Origin: Halieaceae bacterium
GTDB lineage: Bacteria; Pseudomonadota; Gammaproteobacteria; Pseudomonadales; Halieaceae
Assembly: GCA_902623175.1 (NCBI GenBank)
Contig: CACNSR010000007.1
Span: 1 to 64,000, forward strand
DNA: 64,000 nucleotides
Direction of reading: 5' to 3'
Within the stretch, counting starts at the first letter, position 1; each line of letters opens with the position of its first letter. Below, in pieces: positions 39,901 to 48,356 of this stretch. The notes under the pieces are model-generated. The model worked only from the letters and a program-made list of their open reading frames with translations, was not told the DNA's origin and did not search any database. A program made the translations under genes and the position numbers.

Positions 39901-40896
39901 TGTTGCCGCCGCCACGAAGTTCGCAGTCACGTCAATGTTAGTAGCCGAATTCACATTTATGGTGGTGCCGGCCGCCAAGTTGTTGTAAGTCACGCCGTCG
40001 GAAAGAGTGGTTGCGGATAGACCCGAGGTCGTGACGGTGGTTGCCGATGAGTTGAGCATATTCGCTGTCAGGACGTGGGCAGTACCTGAGTCCCCGTCAG
40101 TGACATTCACCTGAGCCGTCTCAATGTTAGAGAGTGTGAAACCACCAACCGCGGCTGCCGCTGTTAGGTCAGCAGCAACAGTCAGTGTGTCAGAGCCCGC
40201 GCCACCGTCTAGCGTGTCTCCGGTAGTGAGCGTTGCGGGAGTAGCACTGAATGTGTCGTCACCAGAACCAGTAGTAGAGTTGTTGGTTGCGGTTGTCAGC
40301 ACAACACTCTGCGCTGCGTCAGGAGTCGTCTCGTTACCTGCTGCCACTGCCGAGGTTACCGCCGCTGCTACACCAGCTTGAGCGGCGGTACCACTTGCCG
40401 CGTCGGTAACTGTAGCCAACCAGGTTCGGGCAGATGCGGCCGCGTCGTTGCCGTTAAAGCCAATAATGTTGGCTGAAGTGCTGGCTACTTCGGTCGTAAA
40501 CGCGTTAGCGGCTGCGATTTTAGCCGTGATTGAATCCGCGTCGGTTCCTTGAGCGCTGTAGGAGAGCTGCAATGCGATACTTGCAAAGGACTCAGCGCCA
40601 GTGTCGAGCTTCCCAGTCCAATGGAGCAATCCTCCGTCGGTTCCTGCCTCAGCGTCTCTGCCGAACAAATTCTGGTAAAGGGTATTAACTATTTCTGCAT
40701 TACTCATATTCGCGTATCGAGCAGTGTACTCAGCAGAGGGACTGAAGTACTGCTCAGCGAGCGCCTGAAGCTCGGCTTGGGTGGCCACCCTGTCCGCAGG
40801 CAACAAGCCCTCAAAAACACTCAGACTGGCAGGGTCTGCCGGTCGGTTGAAGTAGGCCACGTAAAGCCTTTGTACTGCATCGGTATTCATACCCAT
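36931..40896 (-). CDS. RTX / S-layer-like calcium-binding protein, type I secreted
   Basis: A 1321-residue protein without Sec signal. The N-terminus (about 1-110: RLYVAYFNRPADPASLSVFE, then EIVNTLYQNLFGRDAEAG) resembles DUF4214. The long middle is extremely rich in Thr, Ala, Gly, Asp and Ser and contains scattered nonapeptide calcium repeats (GGAGSDTL, GGAGNDSITGGSGNDTLNGD, GGAGTDTF, GGAGNDSITGGAGADAL). The C-terminus ends TLVGANFADFS, a type I secretion-like hydrophobic end. Basic residues are few. AGGGAG lies eight bases before the ATG. Composition, size and the neighbouring exporter recall Caulobacter RsaA-type S-layer proteins; an adhesin or biofilm matrix protein is the alternative. Confidence 0.85.
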   Translation of the reverse strand: MGMNTDAVQRLYVAYFNRPADPASLSVFEGLLPADRVATQAELQALAEQYFSPSAEYTARYANMSNAEIVNTLYQNLFGRDAEAGTDGGLLHWTGKLDTGAESFASIALQLSYSAQGTDADSITAKIAAANAFTTEVASTSANIIGFNGNDAAASARTWLATVTDAASGTAAQAGVAAAVTSAVAAGNETTPDAAQSVVLTTATNNSTTGSGDDTFSATPATLTTGDTLDGGAGSDTLTVAADLTAAAAVGGFTLSNIETAQVNVTDGDSGTAHVLTANMLNSSATTVTTSGLSATTLSDGVTYNNLAAGTTINVNSATNIDVTANFVAAATAGTTAAGTPDTVTVTLSGNTATAAADGVLTIGTGFETIDITSSGTASSLGDIVTSSAVTMNVSGDANLTVRSALDATLDVIDASTMTGALAITTANDTSTPDATSGGVDVVDVTITGGSGNDTITATANAANNELLISTGAGDDTVVIGATPANSSATLAGDTLNGGAGTDTLTSDVDFVDTAAITTALTGVSGFETLNLSGTMGGSDTVTVANVSSEITRVNLSSAAVTALTINWAASGTIGINTAAAMTAGTTLTVDSGTGTSDALTVTNMLTSGQMASATSGLTTTDFETVTINTGSYATAAAQLIGAVNIGANTLNIEGSNGLTTTATNGIITATTIDASAMTGALVMNVAAASVTTITGGSAADTLVGDAASTINGGAGNDSITGGSGNDTLNGDAGDDTLTTGAGTDTTNGGAGDDTLTYGANISAADVIGGGDGTDTLSVTNASIVTLGALGITAANTFNTNLTGVERVTITDDLDATGDSFDFGRVDGIQYITLNDINGDQTISGIASGATIVQAAAYDTVADVLTTTVTSAAAGSADTLNMTLAVSGNTDFGVQGIADVETLNLNVSEATASSTVRAHTIGLSLSATATASGGSGADQSVIITGTESLTIDTAVAADVIDASGMTAAAATDAGLTMGAAYTATTTITGQTLTGSGKVDVLRGSTGADTINGGAGADTIHGNAGGDTIDGGAGTDTFVNTGMVGAVEGTGAGTSTGIVVNMGTTALTGANVFGTTTQYLSGSLSSVEAGKVAYVYGAEASTNSAAVDTISNIENIDLSGANGINYVVGSAAANTITGGSGVDTISGGAGNDSITGGAGADALTGGTGVDTYTRNGDATTDGSDTISDFTAGTSGDIIDLTTNGAQAAGAGAALTAIESAATGSIGATTGLLIYTGNDLAAATEAGVEDLFDGTTTNFALNAASDEIYLLASDGSNTYLFFLDCAAGNTEFTAADDVGTLMITFTGVTDATTLVGANFADFS

Positions 40897-41333
40897 GTCT
40901 ATGACTCCCTAAGAGTTTCTATATTCAAAACTAATTTGTTGGCTGCAGCCCAAGTCGCTGCCGACTTATTGCCGCCCCAAGATCCCAATTACAGGGCAGC
41001 TTTATTAGCGGCCCGTTAGCCCAAAACAGCGACCCAACGGGCCCCCTAGACGTACTTCCACGACGATACTAGCCATACCCACACATCAAATCAATGTGAT
41101 TTTATGCCTAATTTCAGCCTTTATCACTTTGCAGAAACGCGAAACAACTCCTGCTAACTGTTGACGTCCCCCTTTTCCTTCTTATTCCAACCTTATCAAA
41201 AATACCTTTATCAACGGTGGCCAAAGAGACATCGAGGCCGGACACTTCTGCAAACTTAGTACATTCTACCTTAGTTGCATGAGATCTAACTGATAACTGC
41301 ATGTGGCCAGGATGAAGGTACTATATATCTTCG
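40897..41333. other. Upstream region of the RTX gene, with an inverted repeat
   Basis: A 437-base gap. It should contain the RTX promoter and a long leader. A perfect eight-base inverted repeat, GGCCCGTT (41010-41017) and AACGGGCC (41036-41043), separated by 18 bases, lies about 115 bases before the RTX start; no T-run follows on either strand, so it is more likely a leader hairpin or binding site than a terminator. I see no gene; a minus-strand frame at 41114-41302 has no ribosome site. Confidence 0.45.
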
Positions 41334-42326
41334 TCAATTAGTCGGATTTAAGTTGAGCCAATGCTGACTACCATCTGCCTCAGTGCGGCCCGCCCAACTG
41401 GTTTGATCGTCCGTCAAGCGAAAGCGGCAAGGCTTTTCCCGGCGAAGAGTCCACCCAGCGTTACCCAACAAATCCATTGCCGCTCCCTCAATAACACGGC
41501 TGTGCGTAGCCAGCATGATTGACCGCACATTTTGGCTGAGCCACTCAATCTCGGATGAAATCAGTTCATATTCGGATCCCTGAACGTCCATATGAAGGAA
41601 GTCGATTTCTCCAGCCCCATTGCACAGAGAGCTGAGCTTGCTGCAAGCGGTACTTTTTAATTCTATGCTATGTCCACGGTAATCAGTCTTTGACGCCGAA
41701 TCAGTTGCAGCAGATCCCATATCCTCAACGTTGCCGTCCGGGAATTGCACCTCGCCGTCATAAGTCCATATAGCACCATGGAACGTGCGTATGGTAGTGC
41801 TAGCCTCGGCTATCAGGTCATTTGCTTTGAGGTGGCGAAGCATCAATGCGTATCGCTCAGCTGAAGCCTCCGCCCCAATTAGGCACAGAGTCTCAACGGC
41901 ATGTCTCTTAGCCAACACCCCAGCCAAACCAATCCAGGGCCCCCAGCCGCTGCCCACTTCGACGGCTGTGAACCGGCTTTTTAGGATCCTATTTTCGAAG
42001 GCGTCTAGTAAGGCTGCATACTCTATACCCTCCGCGTGGAAACCGTCATCTGGCAACGGAAGCTGCAACCGATCAAGCTCGAGATTTTGAGGCGCCAAAA
42101 ACGGGACACATTGGAATTCGGTTTTGACGCCGAACCCGTCCAAATAGTGATCGTCATTAACCCTTGCTGAAACGACCGCATAACGCCTCAAGAGCGCCTC
42201 ATCCCCCGGCAAATATCCTGGATAGTGCTGTAGTGGCGAGCAATCGACAGGCACGTGCACTAGCTGAGGTTTGGGCGCCAATGTCTTAATAAACTTTGCA
42301 AGCATATGTAGTCCCAAATTCATCAT
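41334..42326 (-). CDS. FkbM-type SAM-dependent methyltransferase
   Basis: A 330-residue protein with a Rossmann methyltransferase core: TAVEVGSGWGPWIGLAG is the SAM loop, EIDFLHMDVQGSEYELISS is the FkbM-family acidic motif, and MLATHSRVIEGAAMDLL follows. The N-terminal 100 residues are not assignable. Such enzymes O-methylate sugars in surface glycans. It is last in a four-gene minus-strand set (46835 down to 41334). Which sugar is methylated cannot be told. Confidence 0.78.
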   Translation of the reverse strand: MMNLGLHMLAKFIKTLAPKPQLVHVPVDCSPLQHYPGYLPGDEALLRRYAVVSARVNDDHYLDGFGVKTEFQCVPFLAPQNLELDRLQLPLPDDGFHAEGIEYAALLDAFENRILKSRFTAVEVGSGWGPWIGLAGVLAKRHAVETLCLIGAEASAERYALMLRHLKANDLIAEASTTIRTFHGAIWTYDGEVQFPDGNVEDMGSAATDSASKTDYRGHSIELKSTACSKLSSLCNGAGEIDFLHMDVQGSEYELISSEIEWLSQNVRSIMLATHSRVIEGAAMDLLGNAGWTLRREKPCRFRLTDDQTSWAGRTEADGSQHWLNLNPTN

Positions 42327-42364
42327 TAAAGCTGCTACTCAAAGCGAATTATGGCCTAGTCATC

Positions 42365-44887
42365 TCAAATCGATAGCTGGTCGAGTAACGCGTCGGCACT
42401 CTGCCGCCATGACATAGCTTCCATATCGGCAGGGTCTGGTATTTCGTTCACCTCTCTCTGCCTTACCCATCGAAGGACGCCCGTAACCAGTCCTTCGGCC
42501 GAGCTACCATCGAAGTAAAGAGCCCCGTCTCCTGCCACTTCTCTGAATACGGCAATATCCCTCGCCAAGACTGGTAGATTGTGAAAGCTCGCTTCGATTA
42601 ACGGCAAACCGAAACCCTCTGCCTCACTCGCCGCCAAGAGGCAACTGCAGCTTAAGTAGGCCCTTTCCAAGAATTCATCGCTAGCTCCTTGGAACCAATA
42701 AAACGTAGAGCGATTCTGTGAGCAAGCACTCATACGGTCAGCTAAATCGTCGACGAGCCAACCTTTCTTGCCAATTACGACCAAGTTGAAGTCATAGCCA
42801 TCCCGCCACAGCTGAGAGAAAGCGTCTAACGCTAGCGCATGACCTTTTCTAGGCTCGACGGTGCCAACCATAAGAAAAGTGGTCTGATTCACGATTCGCC
42901 CAAAAAAATCATCAGCATCGCGAGGCAAATGAACGGACGGCGATGTATTCTTTATATCGGCACCTAAGTGAAACCATCCCAGCTTAGGCGCTCCGGTTGT
43001 ATTACCGGTTGGATTAATAGCGTTTAGTTCGAGTTGAACTGCAACGTCGTCACGAACTGCTCGTGAGATGCAGATCAGGCGATCAGCAACGCGAGAGACC
43101 ACCGCAAACCAGCTAGCGAATCCATCTGCAAGGCCCGCTGGCCACCACTCGGGATGCATCAGTGGCAGGACGTCGTAAACCAGAAAACTCAGGTTAACAC
43201 CCCGACGCTGCATCTCCTTGAGAATAGGTTCTGAAGCCTCTATCGAGGTAACATTTAGATCTAGCGACAAATAATGATCTCCGGGGCCGAAATCAATTAG
43301 CTGGTCACCAGATACATCGCGCCCCAAAAACAAGTTTGAGAACGCGTTGGCGCATCTAAACTTATGCCCATCAAAAAATATTGGCTGGACGTGCAGCCCT
43401 CTAGCGTGGCCTTGATTTATTGCGAGTAGCAAAGCCCTGACGACTCGCTGAATACCCGTCTTACCGTCGATCTTGGCAAGCTCCGTAACATCCAAAAATA
43501 ACGTGTCTTGCCTACCCGCCTTGAGATTTACGGCCAAACACTGCGCGATCAGTTCAAGTTTTTGGGCTCCAACCGAGATTCCCGCGCCACAAGCCACAAT
43601 GGCCTCGGCAATTTTCTCGCGCGCAATCGACCCCACGCTTGGAGCGCCAAGTTCATTTTGGGATTTGCTCTCAAATTTTTGCTCGATAGCAGACAGGGCA
43701 AACTGGGCAGTCTTATCCCATGAAAAATCTGCGGCGCGCAACATGGCGTGCTTAGAGAGCTGATCGCGCCATTCGCCATCCCGAAGCGCGCGGTCCATCA
43801 TGTCACGGATGGCGCTTACATCCTCTGGATCAAAGCAATATGCCGCGTCACCCATAACCTCGCCGACACTCGTGCTAGAGGACGCAATACTGGGTACTCC
43901 AAGCGTCATGGCCTCTAACAGGGGCAGACCAAACCCCTCATGTTTTGAGGGGAATACAAACAATGAGCTGGCACGGAAAAGGTCGCGGAAGCGAATATCC
44001 TCCAGGTGCCCGGTTAACACCCACTCCTCAGCACACAACCCAGCTATATCAGCCGCGGCCTCAAGCTTGCTAATAGCATAGGCTGAAGCTTTACTCCCGA
44101 TAACAAGCTGATGATCTCTGCGCACAGCTGCGGGAAGTTGGGCAAATGCGGATAGCAGCGGCTCCAGATTCTTCCTGGAATCAAAGCCTCCAGGCACGCA
44201 GAGAATGTAGGGTCGGCTAATACCTAAATCTGAAAAGTCTTCCGGCACTGCAGGCGCGCTATCTTTGGGTCGCCAAAATCCATCCTCTACAGCGGCGGAT
44301 ATGTTCACCACCCGATCTGAAGGAAAGTTTAGAAAATTCTCCGCTTCCTTCCGGCTGTAATTGGAAATAGCCAAGAGCAAATCTGCATGTTGAAGATAGG
44401 CAAGTTTTCTGTCGTAGAACTCGCCGTACTCTGGAGAAGTAATGTATTCGGGCCTCAATGCGGGAATTAAATCGTAATGAACCACCACAGTTGGCGCCTG
44501 AGGGTTATCCAGAGCACCGATAGAAGTTACCGCATCATCAAGAAAGCCCTCAAAAAGACTGGTTATAAGGACAATGTCCGGACAGAGCTCCGCGATGAAT
44601 GCTTCTCGAATCACCTCTGAAGCGGCAGTAGCCCAAGAGTTTTCAGAATCTCGCAACGCAACACCTGGAGGGGTTTCGAACACACGCACACGGTCCCTGG
44701 GAAGCACGTCGGCGAGAGACTCCTCAATTGCACTTATCGACTCGCCGAACCGGCCATTTAACACCACCCAGAAGTCGTGCTGAGAGCGCTTGTTCAGAAG
44801 TGCCCTAACGAAAGATAAGGAATAGCGACCAATGCCTCTGAAGCGACTCTCGGTTTGCGCTCCCTGCAAATCAATGACAATGCGCAT
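42365..44887 (-). CDS. Two-domain glycosyltransferase (tandem GT4)
   Basis: An 840-residue protein with two complete GT-B glycosyltransferase units. The first (1-400) has DLQGAQTESRFRGIGRYSLS, ILCVPGGFDSRKNLEPLL and SKHEGFGLPLLEAMTLGVPS. The second (about 440-840) has LDVTELAKIDGKTGIQRVVR, LMVGTVEPRKGHALALDA and SEAEGFGLPLIEASFHNLPV. Such fusions, like WbdA or WsaE-type polymerases, often add two different linkages of a glycan repeat. The ATG overlaps the upstream FkbM stop by one base (TAATG). It likely builds the backbone of the exported polysaccharide. Confidence 0.85.
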   Translation of the reverse strand: MRIVIDLQGAQTESRFRGIGRYSLSFVRALLNKRSQHDFWVVLNGRFGESISAIEESLADVLPRDRVRVFETPPGVALRDSENSWATAASEVIREAFIAELCPDIVLITSLFEGFLDDAVTSIGALDNPQAPTVVVHYDLIPALRPEYITSPEYGEFYDRKLAYLQHADLLLAISNYSRKEAENFLNFPSDRVVNISAAVEDGFWRPKDSAPAVPEDFSDLGISRPYILCVPGGFDSRKNLEPLLSAFAQLPAAVRRDHQLVIGSKASAYAISKLEAAADIAGLCAEEWVLTGHLEDIRFRDLFRASSLFVFPSKHEGFGLPLLEAMTLGVPSIASSSTSVGEVMGDAAYCFDPEDVSAIRDMMDRALRDGEWRDQLSKHAMLRAADFSWDKTAQFALSAIEQKFESKSQNELGAPSVGSIAREKIAEAIVACGAGISVGAQKLELIAQCLAVNLKAGRQDTLFLDVTELAKIDGKTGIQRVVRALLLAINQGHARGLHVQPIFFDGHKFRCANAFSNLFLGRDVSGDQLIDFGPGDHYLSLDLNVTSIEASEPILKEMQRRGVNLSFLVYDVLPLMHPEWWPAGLADGFASWFAVVSRVADRLICISRAVRDDVAVQLELNAINPTGNTTGAPKLGWFHLGADIKNTSPSVHLPRDADDFFGRIVNQTTFLMVGTVEPRKGHALALDAFSQLWRDGYDFNLVVIGKKGWLVDDLADRMSACSQNRSTFYWFQGASDEFLERAYLSCSCLLAASEAEGFGLPLIEASFHNLPVLARDIAVFREVAGDGALYFDGSSAEGLVTGVLRWVRQREVNEIPDPADMEAMSWRQSADALLDQLSI

Positions 44888-45963
44888 TAGTTGGTGTCTG
44901 TGTTCCGGATGCCAAGCGCCTCTAGCTTTTCGAGCCAGGCGCGGCCATCCGGACTGAGTTCTAACTTATTTGGCGTCTCTGCGCTGGTTGGTTTTGGTCG
45001 ACGGATCAGTGCTCGAAGGTGCCGAAGCGCTCTCATTCGCGCCTTCCAACCTCTAATTTCCAGCCACCGGTCTTTGAAAGTCAGAATCCTCAACGCGAAA
45101 TCAACAATAAGTCTGAGTGGCGCCGTAAATCGCCAAGAGGCACTCTGAATCACCGCCTCGTATCTGGCCTGAAAATGCTGCAGCGCAAGGACCTGACGCT
45201 GATAACTTGCCACGCGTTTGTGAATGTCTCGCATGTGCTCTGCGGCTAAATCCTGCAACATCGCGGAGTGTGGTCTCAATCGGATGTCGTCGAAAACATT
45301 TGGCGGATATTCAAATGCACTGGCCAGCTGGGAGTGCTCCGCTGCCAGATAAAACCTATTTAGGCCATCCTTGTAAACACATTGGTATCCTGCGTCCAGA
45401 ACTATTGATTCCCAGCATACGTGGCTGGACTGATCTGAGTTGGGAACCGTCGCTTCCACTACTAAAATCCAGGGGCGCAAAATGGTGGGGTCCCACCCCT
45501 CGAGCACTTGCCGCTCAAAGCCCTCGACATCAATCTTCATCCAATGAACGGATCGACCAGCGTGAAGCTCAGCGAGGTCTGATAACCTACACTGGTCAAC
45601 TTCCAAGACTTTTAAGTCATGAAATTTCTCGCTGTCAGTCATAGCAGCGGCTAGACCAGTAGACGCGGTGCTAAGCCCCGTCTCCGGCACCACTGTCAAA
45701 GAGAGCTTTCCAGTATCGTTAGAGAGCGCCATTTCGACCACTTCGTTTTTGGGTCGATGCTCTCTCAACAATGCCGCGCAGTCTGGAACCGGCTCAACAT
45801 CTATACCGGTCCAACCGCGCTCATAAAATGCAAGGCTTACCGAATCAATCGTCGGATGATGCGCACCAATGTCGATATAGAAACCACAATCAACGTGAGA
45901 AAGAGCTCTCCATAGCATTACATCCTCAAAATTTTGAGCGTAGGAGACGAATCCACTGCTCAT
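44887..45963 (-). CDS. FkbM-type methyltransferase with C-terminal helical tail
   Basis: A 358-residue protein. The FkbM core is clear: SYAQNFEDVMLWRAL, YIDIGAHHPTIDSVSL as SAM loop, GIDVEPVPDCAALLREHRP, and VHWMKIDVEGFERQVLEG. Residues 235-330 form a coiled-coil and basic helical tail (HMRDIHKRVASYQRQVLALQ) seen in glycan chain-modifying enzymes. I start at the ATG at 45963, which overlaps the upstream methyltransferase stop (ATGA). It may cap or decorate the glycan made by the adjacent double glycosyltransferase. Confidence 0.82.
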   Translation of the reverse strand: MSSGFVSYAQNFEDVMLWRALSHVDCGFYIDIGAHHPTIDSVSLAFYERGWTGIDVEPVPDCAALLREHRPKNEVVEMALSNDTGKLSLTVVPETGLSTASTGLAAAMTDSEKFHDLKVLEVDQCRLSDLAELHAGRSVHWMKIDVEGFERQVLEGWDPTILRPWILVVEATVPNSDQSSHVCWESIVLDAGYQCVYKDGLNRFYLAAEHSQLASAFEYPPNVFDDIRLRPHSAMLQDLAAEHMRDIHKRVASYQRQVLALQHFQARYEAVIQSASWRFTAPLRLIVDFALRILTFKDRWLEIRGWKARMRALRHLRALIRRPKPTSAETPNKLELSPDGRAWLEKLEALGIRNTDTN

Positions 45964-46835
45964 GGGTTTCGTAACACCCAATTCATGAAGTTGCCGTCCT
46001 CCTCAAAACTCACAATTTCAAGGCCTGCCTGCTCCGCCAATACTTCGCGCGATTTTCCTAGAAAGAAAAACAAGTGGAAGCGAGTGAATTCAAACCGGTA
46101 ATCGAAACATGGCGTCGCATGTGACATCAACGAGCCAGGCTTTAGCACCGAGGCCATTTGCCGCAAATCATCAACTGGATGTCGAAGGTGCTCAAGCAGA
46201 TTGTTTGAGAATATCCCGTCGAAGCTCAAATGATGTATGTGCTCTAGTTTGGTCACGACACCGTCTTGTGGCATCGCAGACGAGTGAGGCTCGAAACCAA
46301 GGACATCCCATCCATCATGCCTCAGCCGAGAGAGGCTGTGTGACCAATTACCCGCACCCCAGTTTAGGTATCGACCGTTACTTTCTGGCTGCAAGCCGCG
46401 GAACGCGCGGATTTCATCCTCTGTGGAATCACCTTCGTCAAAGGCAAGGTAGTGCCACTCATATTCTTCTGTTAATGCTTCTGCGCTTAGCCGCATCATG
46501 GTGTTGCTGCCAAATATTACATCGCAGGCAGGGCACTGATGCCGCACTATCTCTCCGCCACCAAAAATGCAGTGAGTACGGAACTCCCTGAATGCAGATA
46601 GCTCTGACTCGTGCCCACAAAGCTCGCAAAGCAACGAAGAAGGTCTCTCTCGCAACCCCTCAAGTCGCTGTATTTGATCCCACTTAGCGGAAATTTGGTG
46701 GCGCAGTAATGCGCGCTCGGTGTGATGCAAATGCTCTCGAGTAACCAACTTCGGGAACAGTTCCAGAACCCGACTTAAACCGGAGAGCACAATGCGCTTG
46801 AGCGATGAAAAGCTTGCCTTAACCCTAGTGAACAC
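45960..46835 (-). CDS. SAM-dependent methyltransferase with zinc-binding N-terminus
   Basis: A 291-residue protein. A four-cysteine cluster, CELCGHE near residue 71 and CPACDVIFGS near 100, precedes a class I methyltransferase core: RYLNWGAGNWSHSLSRL (SAM loop), VLGFEPHS, FDGIFSNNLLEHLRHPVDDL (post-core) and LKPGSLMSHATPCFDYRFE. This layout is common among sugar C- or O-methyltransferases in nucleotide-sugar loci. It is the first gene of the four-gene minus-strand set. An upstream gap of 285 bases separates it from a divergent GT2 gene and should hold both promoters. Confidence 0.8.
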   Translation of the reverse strand: MFTRVKASFSSLKRIVLSGLSRVLELFPKLVTREHLHHTERALLRHQISAKWDQIQRLEGLRERPSSLLCELCGHESELSAFREFRTHCIFGGGEIVRHQCPACDVIFGSNTMMRLSAEALTEEYEWHYLAFDEGDSTEDEIRAFRGLQPESNGRYLNWGAGNWSHSLSRLRHDGWDVLGFEPHSSAMPQDGVVTKLEHIHHLSFDGIFSNNLLEHLRHPVDDLRQMASVLKPGSLMSHATPCFDYRFEFTRFHLFFFLGKSREVLAEQAGLEIVSFEEDGNFMNWVLRNP

Positions 46836-47120
46836 GATCCAACCTCTAAAACAAACTTATCGGCATAAGACCACCGGCACGCGATGCAGGGCAACGGAAA
46901 AATGTGCGCCACCACACCCAAGTTTGCCATCTCAAATTGGCGGACTAAGCTGCCAATGGCGAACGTTTTCTACCAAACCCCTTTGACAAGAAAGATCCGT
47001 CAGCTTGGTTTATGGTTGGCACTTGGCGTGGGCCTGACAAAGTAAAGGATAACCTGAAAATGCTCACTCCATAAACTTATAGAGTTTTTTCAGGAACATA
47101 CTGATCAAGAGAAAGTTAAG

Positions 47121-47873
47121 TTGGCGGCTTCACTACGACACCCACAAGAACAGGCTGACAACCGTGCAAATGGCGTGATTGTCATCCCTGCTTTTAACGA
47201 GGAGGCCACGATAGGTGATGTCATTACATCTGCCTTTCGACACGCAGATCTTCCGGTATGGGTGGTTGATGATGGCAGCACAGACTCAACAAGAGAACGG
47301 GCTCTGACCGCAGGCGCCAGAGTTTTGAGCTTGCCCTTCCAGATAGGGGCATGGGGCGCAACGCAAACAGGGTTGCGGTATGCACACAAGCTAGGGGTCG
47401 ATTTTGCCATCACGATGGACGCGGATGGCCAGCACGACCCTAAATCTGCAAAAGGTCTTTTGGAGACGGTGGTCTCGGGAAAGGCCGATGTGGCGCTTGG
47501 CACTTTCGAGGCTCGCGGTAGCGGGTTGCGCAGAGTCGCATGGAAAATGATGGGACTGGCTTCGGGACTGGACTTTCGCGATCCTACCAGTGGTTACCGA
47601 GCGATGAATGCGTCGGCAATAGAGGCTCTGACCAGTTCTGCCGCCTCAATGCTTGATCATCAGGATATAGGTGTGCTTATTTTGCTGGTGAGGGCCAGGC
47701 TGCGCATCAGTGAAATACCAGTGAATATGTTTCCCAGAAAAAGCGGTCAGTCCAGGATTTTTTCAACTTGGCGAGTCGTATTTTCTTACATGATCCACAC
47801 TTTGAGCTTAGCCCTTGCGAAGCGACAGTTAAGGCGTAATCAGCCCTCCAAACAGCGGGATACGGTTGCATAG
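47121..47873 (+). CDS. GT2-family glycosyltransferase (dolichyl-P-mannose synthase-like)
   Basis: A 250-residue GT-A enzyme of the polyprenyl-phosphate sugar synthase type: VIVIPAFNEEATIGDVI, VWVVDDGSTDSTRERA, FAITMDADGQHDPKSAKGLL (the DXD metal site) and DPTSGYRAMNASAIEAL. The best start I find is the TTG at 47121. A short membrane-associated C-terminal stretch follows (VVFSYMIHTLSLALA). The DUF2304 gene follows at 47934, a pairing common in O-antigen loci, where the GT2 makes a lipid-linked monosaccharide. Confidence 0.85.
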   Translation: MAASLRHPQEQADNRANGVIVIPAFNEEATIGDVITSAFRHADLPVWVVDDGSTDSTRERALTAGARVLSLPFQIGAWGATQTGLRYAHKLGVDFAITMDADGQHDPKSAKGLLETVVSGKADVALGTFEARGSGLRRVAWKMMGLASGLDFRDPTSGYRAMNASAIEALTSSAASMLDHQDIGVLILLVRARLRISEIPVNMFPRKSGQSRIFSTWRVVFSYMIHTLSLALAKRQLRRNQPSKQRDTVA

Positions 47874-47933
47874 AACACGTTAAGCATGTGCCGCACAGGC
47901 ACATATGGCTCAGAATTGGAGGGGCAACATTTA

Positions 47934-48302
47934 ATGATACAGACGGTCGCTACTTTATTCGGTCTCAGCTTGTCTTTGGTCCTGTTATTTCTAATACGCC
48001 GGGATCGTTTGCATATTTCGCATGGCGTGACCTGGGGGGTCGCTGTGCTATGTTTCGCGCTTCTTGGGTTTGCGCCAGGCTTATTTGATGCAATCGCCCG
48101 CGAGCTCAACATCATCTACGGCCCAACTCTGGCGATTTCTCTGGCCATTGCGGCATTAGTGATAAAAGCGCTTCTGTTGGACATCGAGTGCTCCAAGCTA
48201 AGGGTAAAAAATCAGCGCCTTGCCCAGAAATTGGCCATGCTGGAAAGTGATCTCGCTGACCACCGCAATGCTACAAACAAGGCAACCAGCTCCTTAGGTT
48301 AA
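47934..48302 (+). CDS. DUF2304 small membrane protein
   Basis: A 122-residue membrane protein with three hydrophobic spans (LFGLSLSLVLLFLI, TWGVAVLCFALLGFA and LAISLAIAALVIKALLL) and a cytoplasmic coiled-coil tail (KNQRLAQKLAMLESDL). The pattern is DUF2304, partner of GT2 enzymes. The ATG at 47934 has GGAGG eleven bases upstream; an ATG at 47886 overlapping the terminal region of the GT2 gene is less likely. Perhaps it holds the GT2 enzyme at the membrane. Confidence 0.8.
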   Translation: MIQTVATLFGLSLSLVLLFLIRRDRLHISHGVTWGVAVLCFALLGFAPGLFDAIARELNIIYGPTLAISLAIAALVIKALLLDIECSKLRVKNQRLAQKLAMLESDLADHRNATNKATSSLG

Positions 48303-48356
48303 TAAATTTTAACTCTGCACAGTGTTTCCGGTTCGCTACCAGGGTTTCACTTTGAG

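Noticed and set aside
38114-39988. Two long plus-strand open frames (about 290-300 codons) opposite the RTX gene
   Set aside because: They are Val/Ser/Pro-rich mirror images of the Thr/Ala/Gly/Asp repeats on the minus strand, have no homology or ribosome sites, and result from the composition of the RTX gene.
40549-41019. A 156-codon plus-strand frame across the RTX start and upstream region
   Set aside because: Most of it is antisense to the RTX coding region; there is no ribosome site and no recognisable content.
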